NCBI GenBank assembly: GCA_024234075.1
Contig: JACKOV010000004.1
Location: 331,776 to 395,775 of the forward strand
Reading direction: 5' to 3'
Length of the DNA: 64,000 nt
Source: Nevskiaceae bacterium
GTDB taxonomy: Bacteria; Pseudomonadota; Gammaproteobacteria; Steroidobacterales; Steroidobacteraceae
Of the stretch, positions 20,821-28,238 are shown piece after piece. The translations under genes and the position numbers were made by a program. The notes under the pieces were generated by a model. That model was not told the origin of the DNA and searched no databases. It saw only the letters and a program-made list of their open reading frames with translations. Every line of letters begins with the position of its first letter. The first letter of the stretch is position 1.

Positions 20821-22320
20821 TCAACCGCGCCCTTCCGTGAACCAGTGCTCACGCGCCTTCATGATGAGCCGCCCCGCCTCATCGGCGCTCAGGCCCTGGA
20901 TGTCCAGCAGGTCATCGACCGCCTGCTCGGCCAGATCCTCGCGGGTGCGCACACCACGGCGCGCCAGCGCCAGCGCGAGATCCGGCTGCATGCCCTCGAG
21001 CAGCAGCAGATCGTCGGCCGGCAACTGCGAATCCAGGCTTTCCTCGCTCGCGATCGCCTGCGTCAGCAGCATGTCGCGGGCGCGATTGCGCAGCTCCTTG
21101 ACAATCGCCTCGTCGAACTCCTGGATCGAGTTCAGCTCCGACTGCGGCACATAGGCGATCTCTTCGATGGTCGAGAAGCCCTCCTGCACCAGGATCGTCG
21201 CCACATCCTCGTCGACGTCGAGCTGCTTCATGAAGTTCTCCACCAGCGTGCGCGCCTCGGTCTCGCTCTTCGCTTCTGCGTCCGACTCCGTCATGACGTT
21301 CAGATCCCAGCCCGTGAGCTGGCTCGCGAGGCGAATGTTCTGCCCGCCGCGCCCGATCGCCTGCGACAGCTTGTCCTCGGCGACCGCAATGTCCATCGAG
21401 TGCGAGTCCTCGTCGACGACGATCGAGATCACCTCGGCCGGCGACATCGCATTGATGACGAACTGCGCCGGATTCTCGTCCCAGGGAATGATGTCGACAC
21501 GCTCGCCGGCGATTTCGTTGGACACCGCCTGCACGCGCGAACCGCGCATGCCGACGCAGGCACCGACCGGATCGATGCGCGGATCGTTGCTCTTGACCGC
21601 AATCTTGGCGCGGATGCCCGGGTCACGGGCCGCGCCGAGGATCTGGATCAGGTTCTGACCGACTTCCGGCACCTCGAGCTTGAACAGCTCGATCAGGAAC
21701 TCTGGCGCGGAGCGCGTCAGGAACAGCTGCGGGCCGCGCGGCTCGGAGCGCACTTCCTTCAGGAAGGCCTTGATCCGGTCCTGCGCCTTGACCTGCTCGC
21801 GGACGATCATGTCGAGCCGCGACACGAAGCCTTCGGCGTTGCCGCCCAGGTCGACGAAAATGCCGTTGCGATCGACACGCTTGACGACCCCGCTGACCAG
21901 CTGGCCGACCCGATCCCGATACGCTTCGACGACCTGCGCCCGCTCGGCCTCGCGCACCTTCTGCACGATGACCTGCTTGGCCTGCTGCGCCGCGATGCGG
22001 CCGAAACCGACCGACTCCATCGGCTGCTCGACGAAACCACCGACCTCAGCGTTCGCATCGACATCCCGCGCATCTTCGAAGCGCAGCTCGCGGTCGGGGA
22101 CTTCGAGCTCTTTCGAGTCGTCGGCAAACACCTTCCAGCGACGGAAAGTGTCGTAGTCGCCGGTCTTGCGGTTGATCGCCACCCGCACGTCCCACTCCTC
22201 GCCGTGCTTCTTGCGGGTCGCGGAAGCGAGCGCAGCCTCGAGCGCCTCGAAGATCGTTTCCTTTTCGACACCCTTCTCGTTCGAAACGGCATCGACGACC
22301 AGCAGGATTTCTTTGTTCAT
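20821..22320 (-). CDS. nusA: Transcription termination/antitermination protein NusA
   Basis: Binds RNA polymerase and nascent RNA and modulates pausing, termination and antitermination. The 499 aa start MNKEILLVVDAVSNEKGVEKE and contain the N-terminal polymerase-binding domain, an S1 domain (VSGVVKRVDRNGIFVDLGGN), two KH domains (CVGMRGSRVQAVSNEIAGERVDI, then AIGRGGQNIRLASQLTG) and two C-terminal acidic repeats typical of proteobacteria. It lies between rimP and infB. In E. coli NusA represses its own operon through leader terminators; two terminators precede rimP here. Confidence 0.97.
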   Translation of the reverse strand: MNKEILLVVDAVSNEKGVEKETIFEALEAALASATRKKHGEEWDVRVAINRKTGDYDTFRRWKVFADDSKELEVPDRELRFEDARDVDANAEVGGFVEQPMESVGFGRIAAQQAKQVIVQKVREAERAQVVEAYRDRVGQLVSGVVKRVDRNGIFVDLGGNAEGFVSRLDMIVREQVKAQDRIKAFLKEVRSEPRGPQLFLTRSAPEFLIELFKLEVPEVGQNLIQILGAARDPGIRAKIAVKSNDPRIDPVGACVGMRGSRVQAVSNEIAGERVDIIPWDENPAQFVINAMSPAEVISIVVDEDSHSMDIAVAEDKLSQAIGRGGQNIRLASQLTGWDLNVMTESDAEAKSETEARTLVENFMKQLDVDEDVATILVQEGFSTIEEIAYVPQSELNSIQEFDEAIVKELRNRARDMLLTQAIASEESLDSQLPADDLLLLEGMQPDLALALARRGVRTREDLAEQAVDDLLDIQGLSADEAGRLIMKAREHWFTEGRG

Positions 22321-22351
22321 CTCTTACCCAACCTCCGTAGCGCAACGCCGC

Positions 22352-22822
22352 TCAGGCGACCAGTCGCGACTTCCCGATAGCGGTGAACGGCAGCCTGACC
22401 AGGTTGCCCTCCACCTCGAGTTCGATGTCTTCCGAACCCACGTCGGTCAAGGTGCCGGTATACCGGCGCCGCCCGTCACGAGCCTGCAGCAATTCCACTC
22501 GCACCTTGGCGCCGATGAAGCGACCGTAGTGCGCAGGCTTGCGCAGCACGCGATCGAACCCCGGCGAAGACACTTCCAGCGAATACTGGCCCGGCACCGG
22601 ATCGTCGACATCGAGCAGCGCCGACAGCTCGCGGCTCGCGCGCTCGCAGTCGTCGATGCCGATATGGCCACCAACCGACGCCGGGAAATCGATGTAGAAG
22701 CGCAGCACACCGTCGCGACCGCCACTGGTCCATTCGACGTCGACGAGCTCGAAGCCCAGCTGCTCCAGCAGCGGCTCCGTCAGCCCGATCACGCGTTCGC
22801 GTATGCCTGTCGCCATCACCAT
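22352..22822 (-). CDS. rimP: Ribosome maturation factor RimP
   Basis: Small factor required for 30S assembly. The conserved part begins GIRERVIGLTEPLLEQLGFELVDVEW and continues through DDCERASRELSALLDVDDP and YSLEVSSPGFDRVLRKP to the C-terminal SH3-like domain. Two ATGs are possible, 22822 (MVMATG) and 22816 (MATG); the open frame continues further upstream but runs through a terminator hairpin and is not credible as coding. First gene of the nusA-infB operon. Confidence 0.95.
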   Translation of the reverse strand: MVMATGIRERVIGLTEPLLEQLGFELVDVEWTSGGRDGVLRFYIDFPASVGGHIGIDDCERASRELSALLDVDDPVPGQYSLEVSSPGFDRVLRKPAHYGRFIGAKVRVELLQARDGRRRYTGTLTDVGSEDIELEVEGNLVRLPFTAIGKSRLVA

Positions 22823-22880
22823 CCCGTCCCGCGGCCCTCTCGTTCGCCTGCGCCGTCCAAGCCCCCGAGCCGACTGCAGA

Positions 22881-22909
22881 AATGAAAAAGGGACCACCAG
22901 GCCCCCTTT
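22881..22909 (-). terminator. Second intrinsic terminator in the rimP leader
   Basis: On the minus strand AAAGGG (22909-22904) pairs with CCCTTT (22892-22887), extended by a G-U pair and two C-G pairs around a bulge with a TGGT loop, and is followed by a T-rich run (TTTTTCATTT). It lies about 60 nt upstream of the rimP start, inside the leader, so it would act as an attenuator. Confidence 0.65.
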
Positions 22910-22935
22910 CACCACCATCGCCCCGGCCAGGGGCC

Positions 22936-22962
22936 AAAAAAATAAAGCCCCTCTCGGGGCTT
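22936..22962 (-). terminator. First intrinsic terminator in the rimP leader
   Basis: On the minus strand AAGCCCC-GAGA-GGGGCTT forms a perfect 7-bp stem (22962-22956 with 22951-22945), followed by TATTTTTTT. It lies roughly 70-100 nt after the predicted rimP transcription start. It is a textbook intrinsic terminator and would release a short leader RNA of about 100 nt unless read through. Confidence 0.8.
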
Positions 22963-23039
22963 CGAATCCAAGCAGTTACGCCCAAGTCCTGAGACATCGG
23001 ACGAAACCTGCGCGATCCGAGGGGTCGCGCGGGGGCCGA

Positions 23040-23068
23040 ATATTAAGCTAAAGCACGGCGCTCCACAA
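23040..23068 (-). promoter_or_regulatory. Sigma70-type promoter upstream of rimP-nusA-infB
   Basis: On the minus strand TTGTGG (23068-23063), a 17-bp spacer and TAATAT (23045-23040). The predicted start near 23033 is about 210 nt upstream of rimP. Immediately downstream is a GCGCGA/TCGCGC hairpin and then the two terminators. The spacer length and shared -35 with the rpsO promoter support the call. Confidence 0.7.
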
Positions 23069-23145
23069 ACCCAAATATGGGCCGCGTCCCGTGTTTCCCC
23101 TGCCTCCGTACCCCGCGGACGCAACTCCGGATGCCGCGGCAGGAG

Positions 23146-25431
23146 TCACGGCGACGCAGCGGGCACCGGCACGGATGCGGGACCGGGAGCGGGCCCGGCC
23201 GTGAGCGCGGGCACCTGCGCCGATGCCGATGCCGATGCCGGCGACAGCCAACGATCGAGCCAGGCATGGACCTCTCCATAGAACAGCCGGCTGTTCTCCC
23301 CATTCAGGATCCAGTGGTTCTCCTCCGGGAATACCAGCAGCCGGCTGGGTACACGCTGTCGCTGCAGCACAGTCCAATACTCCAGCGCGTTGTTCAGCGG
23401 CACACGGAAATCCTGCTCGCCGACGGTCACCAGCGTCGGCGTCCGGAACGCCGCGGCCAGCCGGATCGGATTCTGTTCGCGCCAGACCGGCCCCTGCTCC
23501 CAGACCGGGCCACCGTTGTTGATCTCGCGACTGTACACCGTATCGCTGGTGCCCCACTGCGACTCGAGATTCACCAGCCCGGCGTGGCTGATCAGACAGC
23601 GGTAGTGCGTACTGGTGCCCTGCAGCCAGTTGGCGAGATGCCCGCCATAGCTCGCCCCGCCGGCACACTGCCGCGACGCATCGATGAACGGAAACTCCCG
23701 CACCGCCGCGGCCGCCGCTTCCTGCAGCTCCTCACCGGGTGTGCGCAGCGGATCCCCCTGGATGTGCTGCGCGAACGTCTCGCCAAAGCCCGTGGAGCCG
23801 CTGTAGTTGACCAGCAGCAGCACATACCCCGGCGCCCCGAGCAGATGGTAATTCCAGCGTGTGACCCACTGATCGCGCCAGGCCGAATGCGGCCCACCGT
23901 GAATCACGTTGAACAACGGATAGCGCCGCTGCGGGTCGAACCCCGGCGGCACGACCAGCAGACTGTGGATGCGCCTACCCCGGGAACTCGTGAACCAGAA
24001 GTGGCGCACCGCCGGCAAATCGAGGATGGCAAGTCGCGCCCCGTTGAAATCCGACAGCGCCCGATGCCCCGCCCGCTCCGGCTCGATCCGCACAACCTCG
24101 GGCGGCCGTGTCGCACTCTCCCAGTTGCCGACCAGCACCGGCCGGTTCGCCCGCTGCGCGATCGCCAGGTGGGTATAGGCCCCGGACGCCGGCTCGAAGA
24201 CCCGCCGCACGGCAGCGCTTCCAGACGACAACGGCACCACGAATAGCTTCTCCTGCCCCGCTTCGTCGGCCAGCGCGTAAACCGCACGGGAGTCGGCCGC
24301 GATCGCGAACCCCGAAATCGATCGATCGAGCGACCGCGTCAGCCAGGTCGGCTCCAGCGGTGCAGCAGCCACTGCCGCCTCCCGCCAGTCGAACGCCGCC
24401 AGCTCGGTTCGAACGTAGGCCTGCTCACTTTGACGTTCGACCAGGGCGACGACTCGCCGACCATCGGCCGAAAACGCCGGCCGCGACCAGTTGTGCGCAC
24501 CCGCACTGATCCGGCGCGGCTCGCCACCCTGCACCGGCACCTGCCAGAGCTGAGTGCTGGTGGACGACCACGCCGCCCGATCGCGATCGTCGCTGGCGAC
24601 GAACAGCAACGCCCGCCCATCCGGCGTCCAGACTGGATCGAGCTCCGCCCCGGCATCGGCGTCGCGCCCTGCATACCCACTGGCACGCGCCAGCGCCGTA
24701 CCCGCCAGCAGATTGCGTGAGGCCTCCGGCACTACACCCGGCCGCGGCAGATCGACGACGAACAACTGCGGTTGGCTCCCATCCAGCCACCGATCCCAGT
24801 GACGAATCGGGAAGCCCTCGTAGATCCGCGCATTCCAGCGCCGCGCCCGCCGCTGGTTGACGGCCAGACGGTTCGAGTCCTCGTCCACGGCGCCGGGAAA
24901 GACATCGCTGACATAGGCAATCCGCTGCCCGTCCGGCGCAAACCGCGGCGTGCGCGCGCCCGTGGCACTTTGAGTGAGGCGCACCGCCTCGCCACCCTCG
25001 AGCGCCAACACGTAGATCTGCTGCACGTCATCGCCGACACGGCGCGCTGCGAACGCCAGCTGGCGACTATCGGGACTCCAGTCGACCCCGACCTCCGGCC
25101 CGGCCGAGTTCGTCAGGCGGCGCGGCGCTGCCGAACCATCGGTGGGCGCGATCCACAGATCCGCCACCTGCTCCGCCCGGTCGTAAGCCGGCTCGGTCAC
25201 GCTGAATACCACCCAGCGACCATCCGGACTCGGTATCGGGGCACCGACCCGACGCATCGACCAGAGATCTTCGTGAGTGATCGGGCGGCGCGTGACAGTG
25301 GGCGGGGGCTCAGTGACAGCCTTCGCGGACGAGTCTGCAGCATTCGCTGAAACTGGCAGTGCGATACCAGTTAAGGTTGCAATGAGCGCGATGAGCGAGG
25401 CCGGCGCACGGCCTGCGGATCGATCCAGCAT
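23146..25431 (-). CDS. Secreted S9 family (prolyl oligopeptidase-type) peptidase
   Basis: Predicted exported serine peptidase of the acylaminoacyl-peptidase/dipeptidyl-peptidase branch of S9. The start chosen is ATG 25431 (MLDRSAGRAPASLIALIATL...), which gives a signal peptide ending near VSANA; a longer frame upstream lacks conservation. Residues up to about 480 form a beta-propeller with TolB-like repeats (SPDGRWVVFSV, WSPDSRQLAFAAR, FAPDGQRIAYVS). The C-terminal hydrolase has nucleophile Ser594 in GGASYGGH, a later EQDFRVP aspartate and ENHWIL histidine. It sits between the core rimP operon and the integrated elements. Confidence 0.92.
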   Translation of the reverse strand: MLDRSAGRAPASLIALIATLTGIALPVSANAADSSAKAVTEPPPTVTRRPITHEDLWSMRRVGAPIPSPDGRWVVFSVTEPAYDRAEQVADLWIAPTDGSAAPRRLTNSAGPEVGVDWSPDSRQLAFAARRVGDDVQQIYVLALEGGEAVRLTQSATGARTPRFAPDGQRIAYVSDVFPGAVDEDSNRLAVNQRRARRWNARIYEGFPIRHWDRWLDGSQPQLFVVDLPRPGVVPEASRNLLAGTALARASGYAGRDADAGAELDPVWTPDGRALLFVASDDRDRAAWSSTSTQLWQVPVQGGEPRRISAGAHNWSRPAFSADGRRVVALVERQSEQAYVRTELAAFDWREAAVAAAPLEPTWLTRSLDRSISGFAIAADSRAVYALADEAGQEKLFVVPLSSGSAAVRRVFEPASGAYTHLAIAQRANRPVLVGNWESATRPPEVVRIEPERAGHRALSDFNGARLAILDLPAVRHFWFTSSRGRRIHSLLVVPPGFDPQRRYPLFNVIHGGPHSAWRDQWVTRWNYHLLGAPGYVLLLVNYSGSTGFGETFAQHIQGDPLRTPGEELQEAAAAAVREFPFIDASRQCAGGASYGGHLANWLQGTSTHYRCLISHAGLVNLESQWGTSDTVYSREINNGGPVWEQGPVWREQNPIRLAAAFRTPTLVTVGEQDFRVPLNNALEYWTVLQRQRVPSRLLVFPEENHWILNGENSRLFYGEVHAWLDRWLSPASASASAQVPALTAGPAPGPASVPVPAASP

Positions 25432-25548
25432 TACGATACCCGCGAATCGACGGATGACAGCGACAGTATGCCGCAGCCGCGGGGCGGGATTGACAGGCTG
25501 CGGCGCTGGACCTTGCTGCCAATCGGGCGCCACACACGGCGCTCGCGC

Positions 25549-26370
25549 TCAGCGCGTCGTCAAGCCACCGCCTTTTGCGAACCGGAGCACTTCGTGTTCA
25601 CTGCCGTCACGGGAGGCGGAACCACCCGCCATCGGCCGTGAGGTCGAACCCCCGGCAGCGGCATCACCACCGAGGATGGCCTCTGCCCGCTCGTCCTGGC
25701 TTTGCAGCGTTGCCGCATACCACGGCGCCAGCACCGCCAGCGCACCCGGCCAGAGATCCTTATCCTCCGCCAGCCGACGTACCAGGCGACGCAGCCCACA
25801 GTAGAACGCATCGAGCTCGAGCCGCAGCGAATCCGTGGTCAATGTCAGCGTCGGACCAACGCCTGTAGGCCAGCCACTCTGCGCATCGAGACCCGCCAGC
25901 AGAGCCTCGCCGCCGCTGCTCAGCGCACGCAGACGCTCGACACTGAGCCGCAGCTCCCGACCCTGCACCCGCACCGGCGCAATACGCCATGGCTCATAGC
26001 GGCCGTCACGCTTCATGTGCAAACCGAGACCGTGCAGCAGCGAAGCACCGTAATGCGCATGCAGAGCTTCGGCAAACAACCGAGGATCCTTGATCGCATG
26101 CGCCGGCTCATCGTCAGCGGGATAGCGCTCGGCAATCGCCATGAACGACTGCCGCTCACCCGTGGCCGAATGAAAGAACACCCGCGATAAGGCATTGAGC
26201 AATGCGAACAGGCTGGGCAGGATCACCGCTTCGAAGCCCCGCCCTTCGGCATCCCGAGGCGCAGCCAGCAATCGACCCAGATCGGCGAACACCGGCGCGA
26301 CCCGCTCCGCCACGAACATCCGGATCGGGTCGGGAACACCGGGATCGAGTCCAACGGCCAAGTCTCCCAT
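25549..26370 (-). CDS. Protein of unknown function (about 273 aa)
   Basis: I do not recognise this gene. The likely start is ATG 26370 (MGDLAVGLDPGVPDPIRMFVAERV); the open frame extends upstream but without a start that looks real. The product is mostly helical, has no signal peptide or membrane helix, and includes a Leu-rich segment (LPSLFALLNALSRVFFHSATGERQSF) and ALHAHYGASLLHGLGLHM followed by an Arg-rich helix (YCGLRRLVRRLAEDKDLW). The C-terminal 50 residues are Gly/Ser-rich and low complexity. It lies 117 nt upstream of the S9 peptidase on the same strand and may be cotranscribed. Confidence 0.65.
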   Translation of the reverse strand: MGDLAVGLDPGVPDPIRMFVAERVAPVFADLGRLLAAPRDAEGRGFEAVILPSLFALLNALSRVFFHSATGERQSFMAIAERYPADDEPAHAIKDPRLFAEALHAHYGASLLHGLGLHMKRDGRYEPWRIAPVRVQGRELRLSVERLRALSSGGEALLAGLDAQSGWPTGVGPTLTLTTDSLRLELDAFYCGLRRLVRRLAEDKDLWPGALAVLAPWYAATLQSQDERAEAILGGDAAAGGSTSRPMAGGSASRDGSEHEVLRFAKGGGLTTR

Positions 26371-26617
26371 CGCACCCTCACAAGCCAAGCAACCAAGCGC
26401 GCGGCAAGCTACCAGAGCCGCGAAAGCCCGGTGGGCAAGCGGCGGCAGAAAGTGAGCGAGATCACAAACCTGCCGTTGCGTGCCGATCGCCTGCAGCCGT
26501 CTAGCCGATAACGTGGCAAAGGAGCAGGTTATGTAGCCCCGGCTCACAGATATCCCACCCGCGAGGCTTATGGCGATATACCGCCCCGGCTACCGCCGTA
26601 TTCCATACCGGCCCGGC

Positions 26618-26814
26618 ATGTTCATCGGTGCCAATGCGAGGTGATACCCCACGAGCCCTCAGCGGTGGACCGGTTCTACCGAGACATCCTTGGTCTCGAT
26701 CTCGCTATGGATCATGGCTGGATTCGCACGTGCGCGGGCTCCACCAAGATGACGATGCAGGTCAGCTTCGCAAGCCGAGGAGTGCGGCGCAGCGCGGAAT
26801 TCAGACATGCCTGA
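26618..26814 (+). pseudogene. Remnant of a VOC/glyoxalase-family gene
   Basis: ATG 26618 opens MFIGANAR and stops at once. One base out of frame, at 26641, the sequence continues IPHEPSAVDRFYRDILGLDL, then AMDHGWIRTC and KMTMQVSFAS, the N-terminal half of a VOC (glyoxalase/bleomycin resistance) domain, before stopping at 26814. The intact family continues for about 60 more residues, which are absent. It therefore has a frameshift near its start and a missing 3' half. It lies about 100 bp from the left border of element A, so an old insertion or deletion at this junction may have broken it. Confidence 0.7.
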
Positions 26815-26920
26815 AATGATCTGACGGCAACGACGCGGAAATCCGTACCGCGTTGCCGCCGATGGCTCTGCTGAGGTTGCTCTGTGCCGTCTGGCTGGCA
26901 CTGAGCACGTAGACTTGATT

Positions 26921-26932
26921 GGTAGCGGGGGC
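26921..26932. repeat. Left attachment site of element A (attL core)
   Basis: GGTAGCGGGGGC, identical to positions 36730-36741 and 50567-50578. Its left flank is chromosomal; its right flank carries the element A arm AATTGCGA at 26947-26954. On the minus strand it reads as the tRNA 3' end including CCA. Confidence 0.85.
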
Positions 26933-27093
26933 TTGGTTTGGAAGGAAATTGCGAACTTCCCCCACGTCGTAGACCCGCGCCCTAAGTGGAACCGCCGCAG
27001 TCCGAAACTGCGGATCGTGCCACGCCGATGACCTTGCCCTCACAGGTCAGCCTGTCAGAGTCCCGCGCACCAGCAGCGACAGCGGGACAGCAC

Positions 27094-27303
27094 ATGGCCG
27101 AGTTCTTGGTGGTGGGTGAAGGCCGCACGAAGCGATTTTACCTCACCGGCTCCGGCGCCGATTCTTCCCCGCGGTTCAAGCCCGGCCCCGCCGGCAGGTC
27201 CAACGCCACACGCTACCCGGACAGGCCCGCCGCCGAGGCGGCTGCCGAAGCTGCGCAGCGTGCGGATCGCTATGGCCTCCGCTGGCGCGCTGCCATCGCC
27301 TGA
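27094..27303 (+). CDS. Small hypothetical protein (69 aa)
   Basis: I do not recognise a family. The start chosen is ATG 27094 (MAEFLVVGEGRTKRFYLTGS), with GCGGGA about ten bases upstream. The short product has a beta-rich start, a glycine/proline middle and a helical Ala-rich C-terminus (RPAAEAAAEAAQRADRYGLRW), suggesting a compact one-domain protein of phage type. It is the leftmost gene of element A and converges on the next gene. It could be spurious; coding character is moderate. Confidence 0.45.
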   Translation: MAEFLVVGEGRTKRFYLTGSGADSSPRFKPGPAGRSNATRYPDRPAAEAAAEAAQRADRYGLRWRAAIA

Positions 27304-27312
27304 TTCCCCCGG

Positions 27313-27666
27313 TCAGCTCGGGTAGGAGACCCGCCCGGCCGCGTCCACGGTGATGCGGCGCGTGCGCACCAGCTCCGCGAACAGCTTCTCCTTGTCGGCG
27401 TCCGACACTCCGCCCTGAAACTGGAACATGGCGCCAATCGAATTGAACACGCCTTCCTTCTTGCCGGGCTTCAGCTTCAGCAGCCGAGAGGCCACGTACT
27501 CCACCAGCTCCGCATCGGGTTGCTTGCCGGCCGCCGCCGCCGCGCGCCGCTCCGGGTGGTTTTCTTCCTCCTCCTTCCGCGCCAACTGGATAAGCAGTTG
27601 TGCGAGCCGGAACTTGTCCCGGTAGCTCAGTTTCTCCGCCTCGGCGGCAATCTCATCGTAGGTCAC
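27313..27666 (-). CDS. Hypothetical protein with a possible LOTUS/OST-HTH-like C-terminus (117 aa)
   Basis: The start chosen is GTG 27666 (VTYDEIAAEAEKLSYRDKFR), with AGGGGG six bases upstream. The N-terminal half is a helical, charged segment (RLAQLLIQLARKEEEENHPERR). The C-terminal half (VFNSIGAMFQFQ...DADKEKLFAELVRTRRITVDAAGRVSY) has the helix-helix-helix-wing pattern of small winged domains such as OST-HTH. Such a domain would bind nucleic acid, but this is pattern-based. It lies downstream of the capsid gene in element A with about 570 bp between them. Confidence 0.6.
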   Translation of the reverse strand: MTYDEIAAEAEKLSYRDKFRLAQLLIQLARKEEEENHPERRAAAAAGKQPDAELVEYVASRLLKLKPGKKEGVFNSIGAMFQFQGGVSDADKEKLFAELVRTRRITVDAAGRVSYPS

Positions 27667-28238
27667 GCGCGCCCCCTGATCGTTGTTCGCGTGCGCCAAG
27701 GATACCCCCTCCCGGGTGGCCGGGCGGGAAGCGGCCACCGTCAACCTAAGTCCCGTTGACCGTCCCATCGGGAAACCCCTCCCGAACGCGCGGCCTCGGA
27801 TTTTCCCGAGCGGAGAGCATCGGCATACAGGACCGATCCTGTGGGGCGTCAACCTTAGTTGACCGCCCTTCAGGTCAAACTCACCTTGGCCGCCGTCACC
27901 CGTCTGAGGTGTAGTCGGAAGGACCCGTTGAGGTCGGGCGCAGGAAGGCGCCCCGCGACAGACCGCGGAACCGGCGAGCGTAGTTACTGGTTGTGTTCGG
28001 CCCGCCGCGGGGCGTGAAGGTCGGCGTGGTGGCGTTGGGAAGCGCCAGCGCGAGCCGTGCCGCACCGGCTGGAATACCGGCGCCGCGCCGGGGTCCACGA
28101 TGAAGGGCATGGACCCCTTGAAGGTGCGGCGTGTCGGCGGGGAGTGACCGCCGGCCGGAGCCGCAACACATGGGACCGCTTCGACTCGGCCCATGCCCGG
28201 ACGGCTGGAGCGGTGAACGACGCTCCAGCCTTGACCAG
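27667..28238. other. Non-coding interval after the capsid gene, with GTCAAC/GTTGAC dyads
   Basis: No open frame in this 570-bp stretch looks coding. It holds two inverted repeats with the same half-sites: GTCAAC-9-GTTGAC (27740-27760) and GTCAACCTTAGTTGAC (27848-27863), 108 bp apart. A CTCGG/CCGAG hairpin lies between them (near 27793-27808). These look like operator sites for a dimeric regulator, perhaps controlling the gene at 27313-27666. The part from 27900 to 28238 shows no recognisable signal. Confidence 0.45.

Noticed and set aside
22919..23035. A tRNA or other stable RNA upstream of rimP, as in some gammaproteobacteria
   Set aside because: No cloverleaf or anticodon arm could be found; only a short hairpin and terminators. 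The tRNA-fMet expected here is at 50.6 kb, separated by the insertions.
26801..27043. 80-aa minus-strand open frame spanning the left att site
   Set aside because: It crosses the element border and has no recognised domain; most likely a chance fusion of chromosomal and element DNA.
27667..28194. Upstream extension of the 117-aa gene to give a 293-aa protein
   Set aside because: The added 176 residues are Pro/Arg/Ser-rich without a domain and run through the dyad region; the GTG at 27666 has a good ribosome site.
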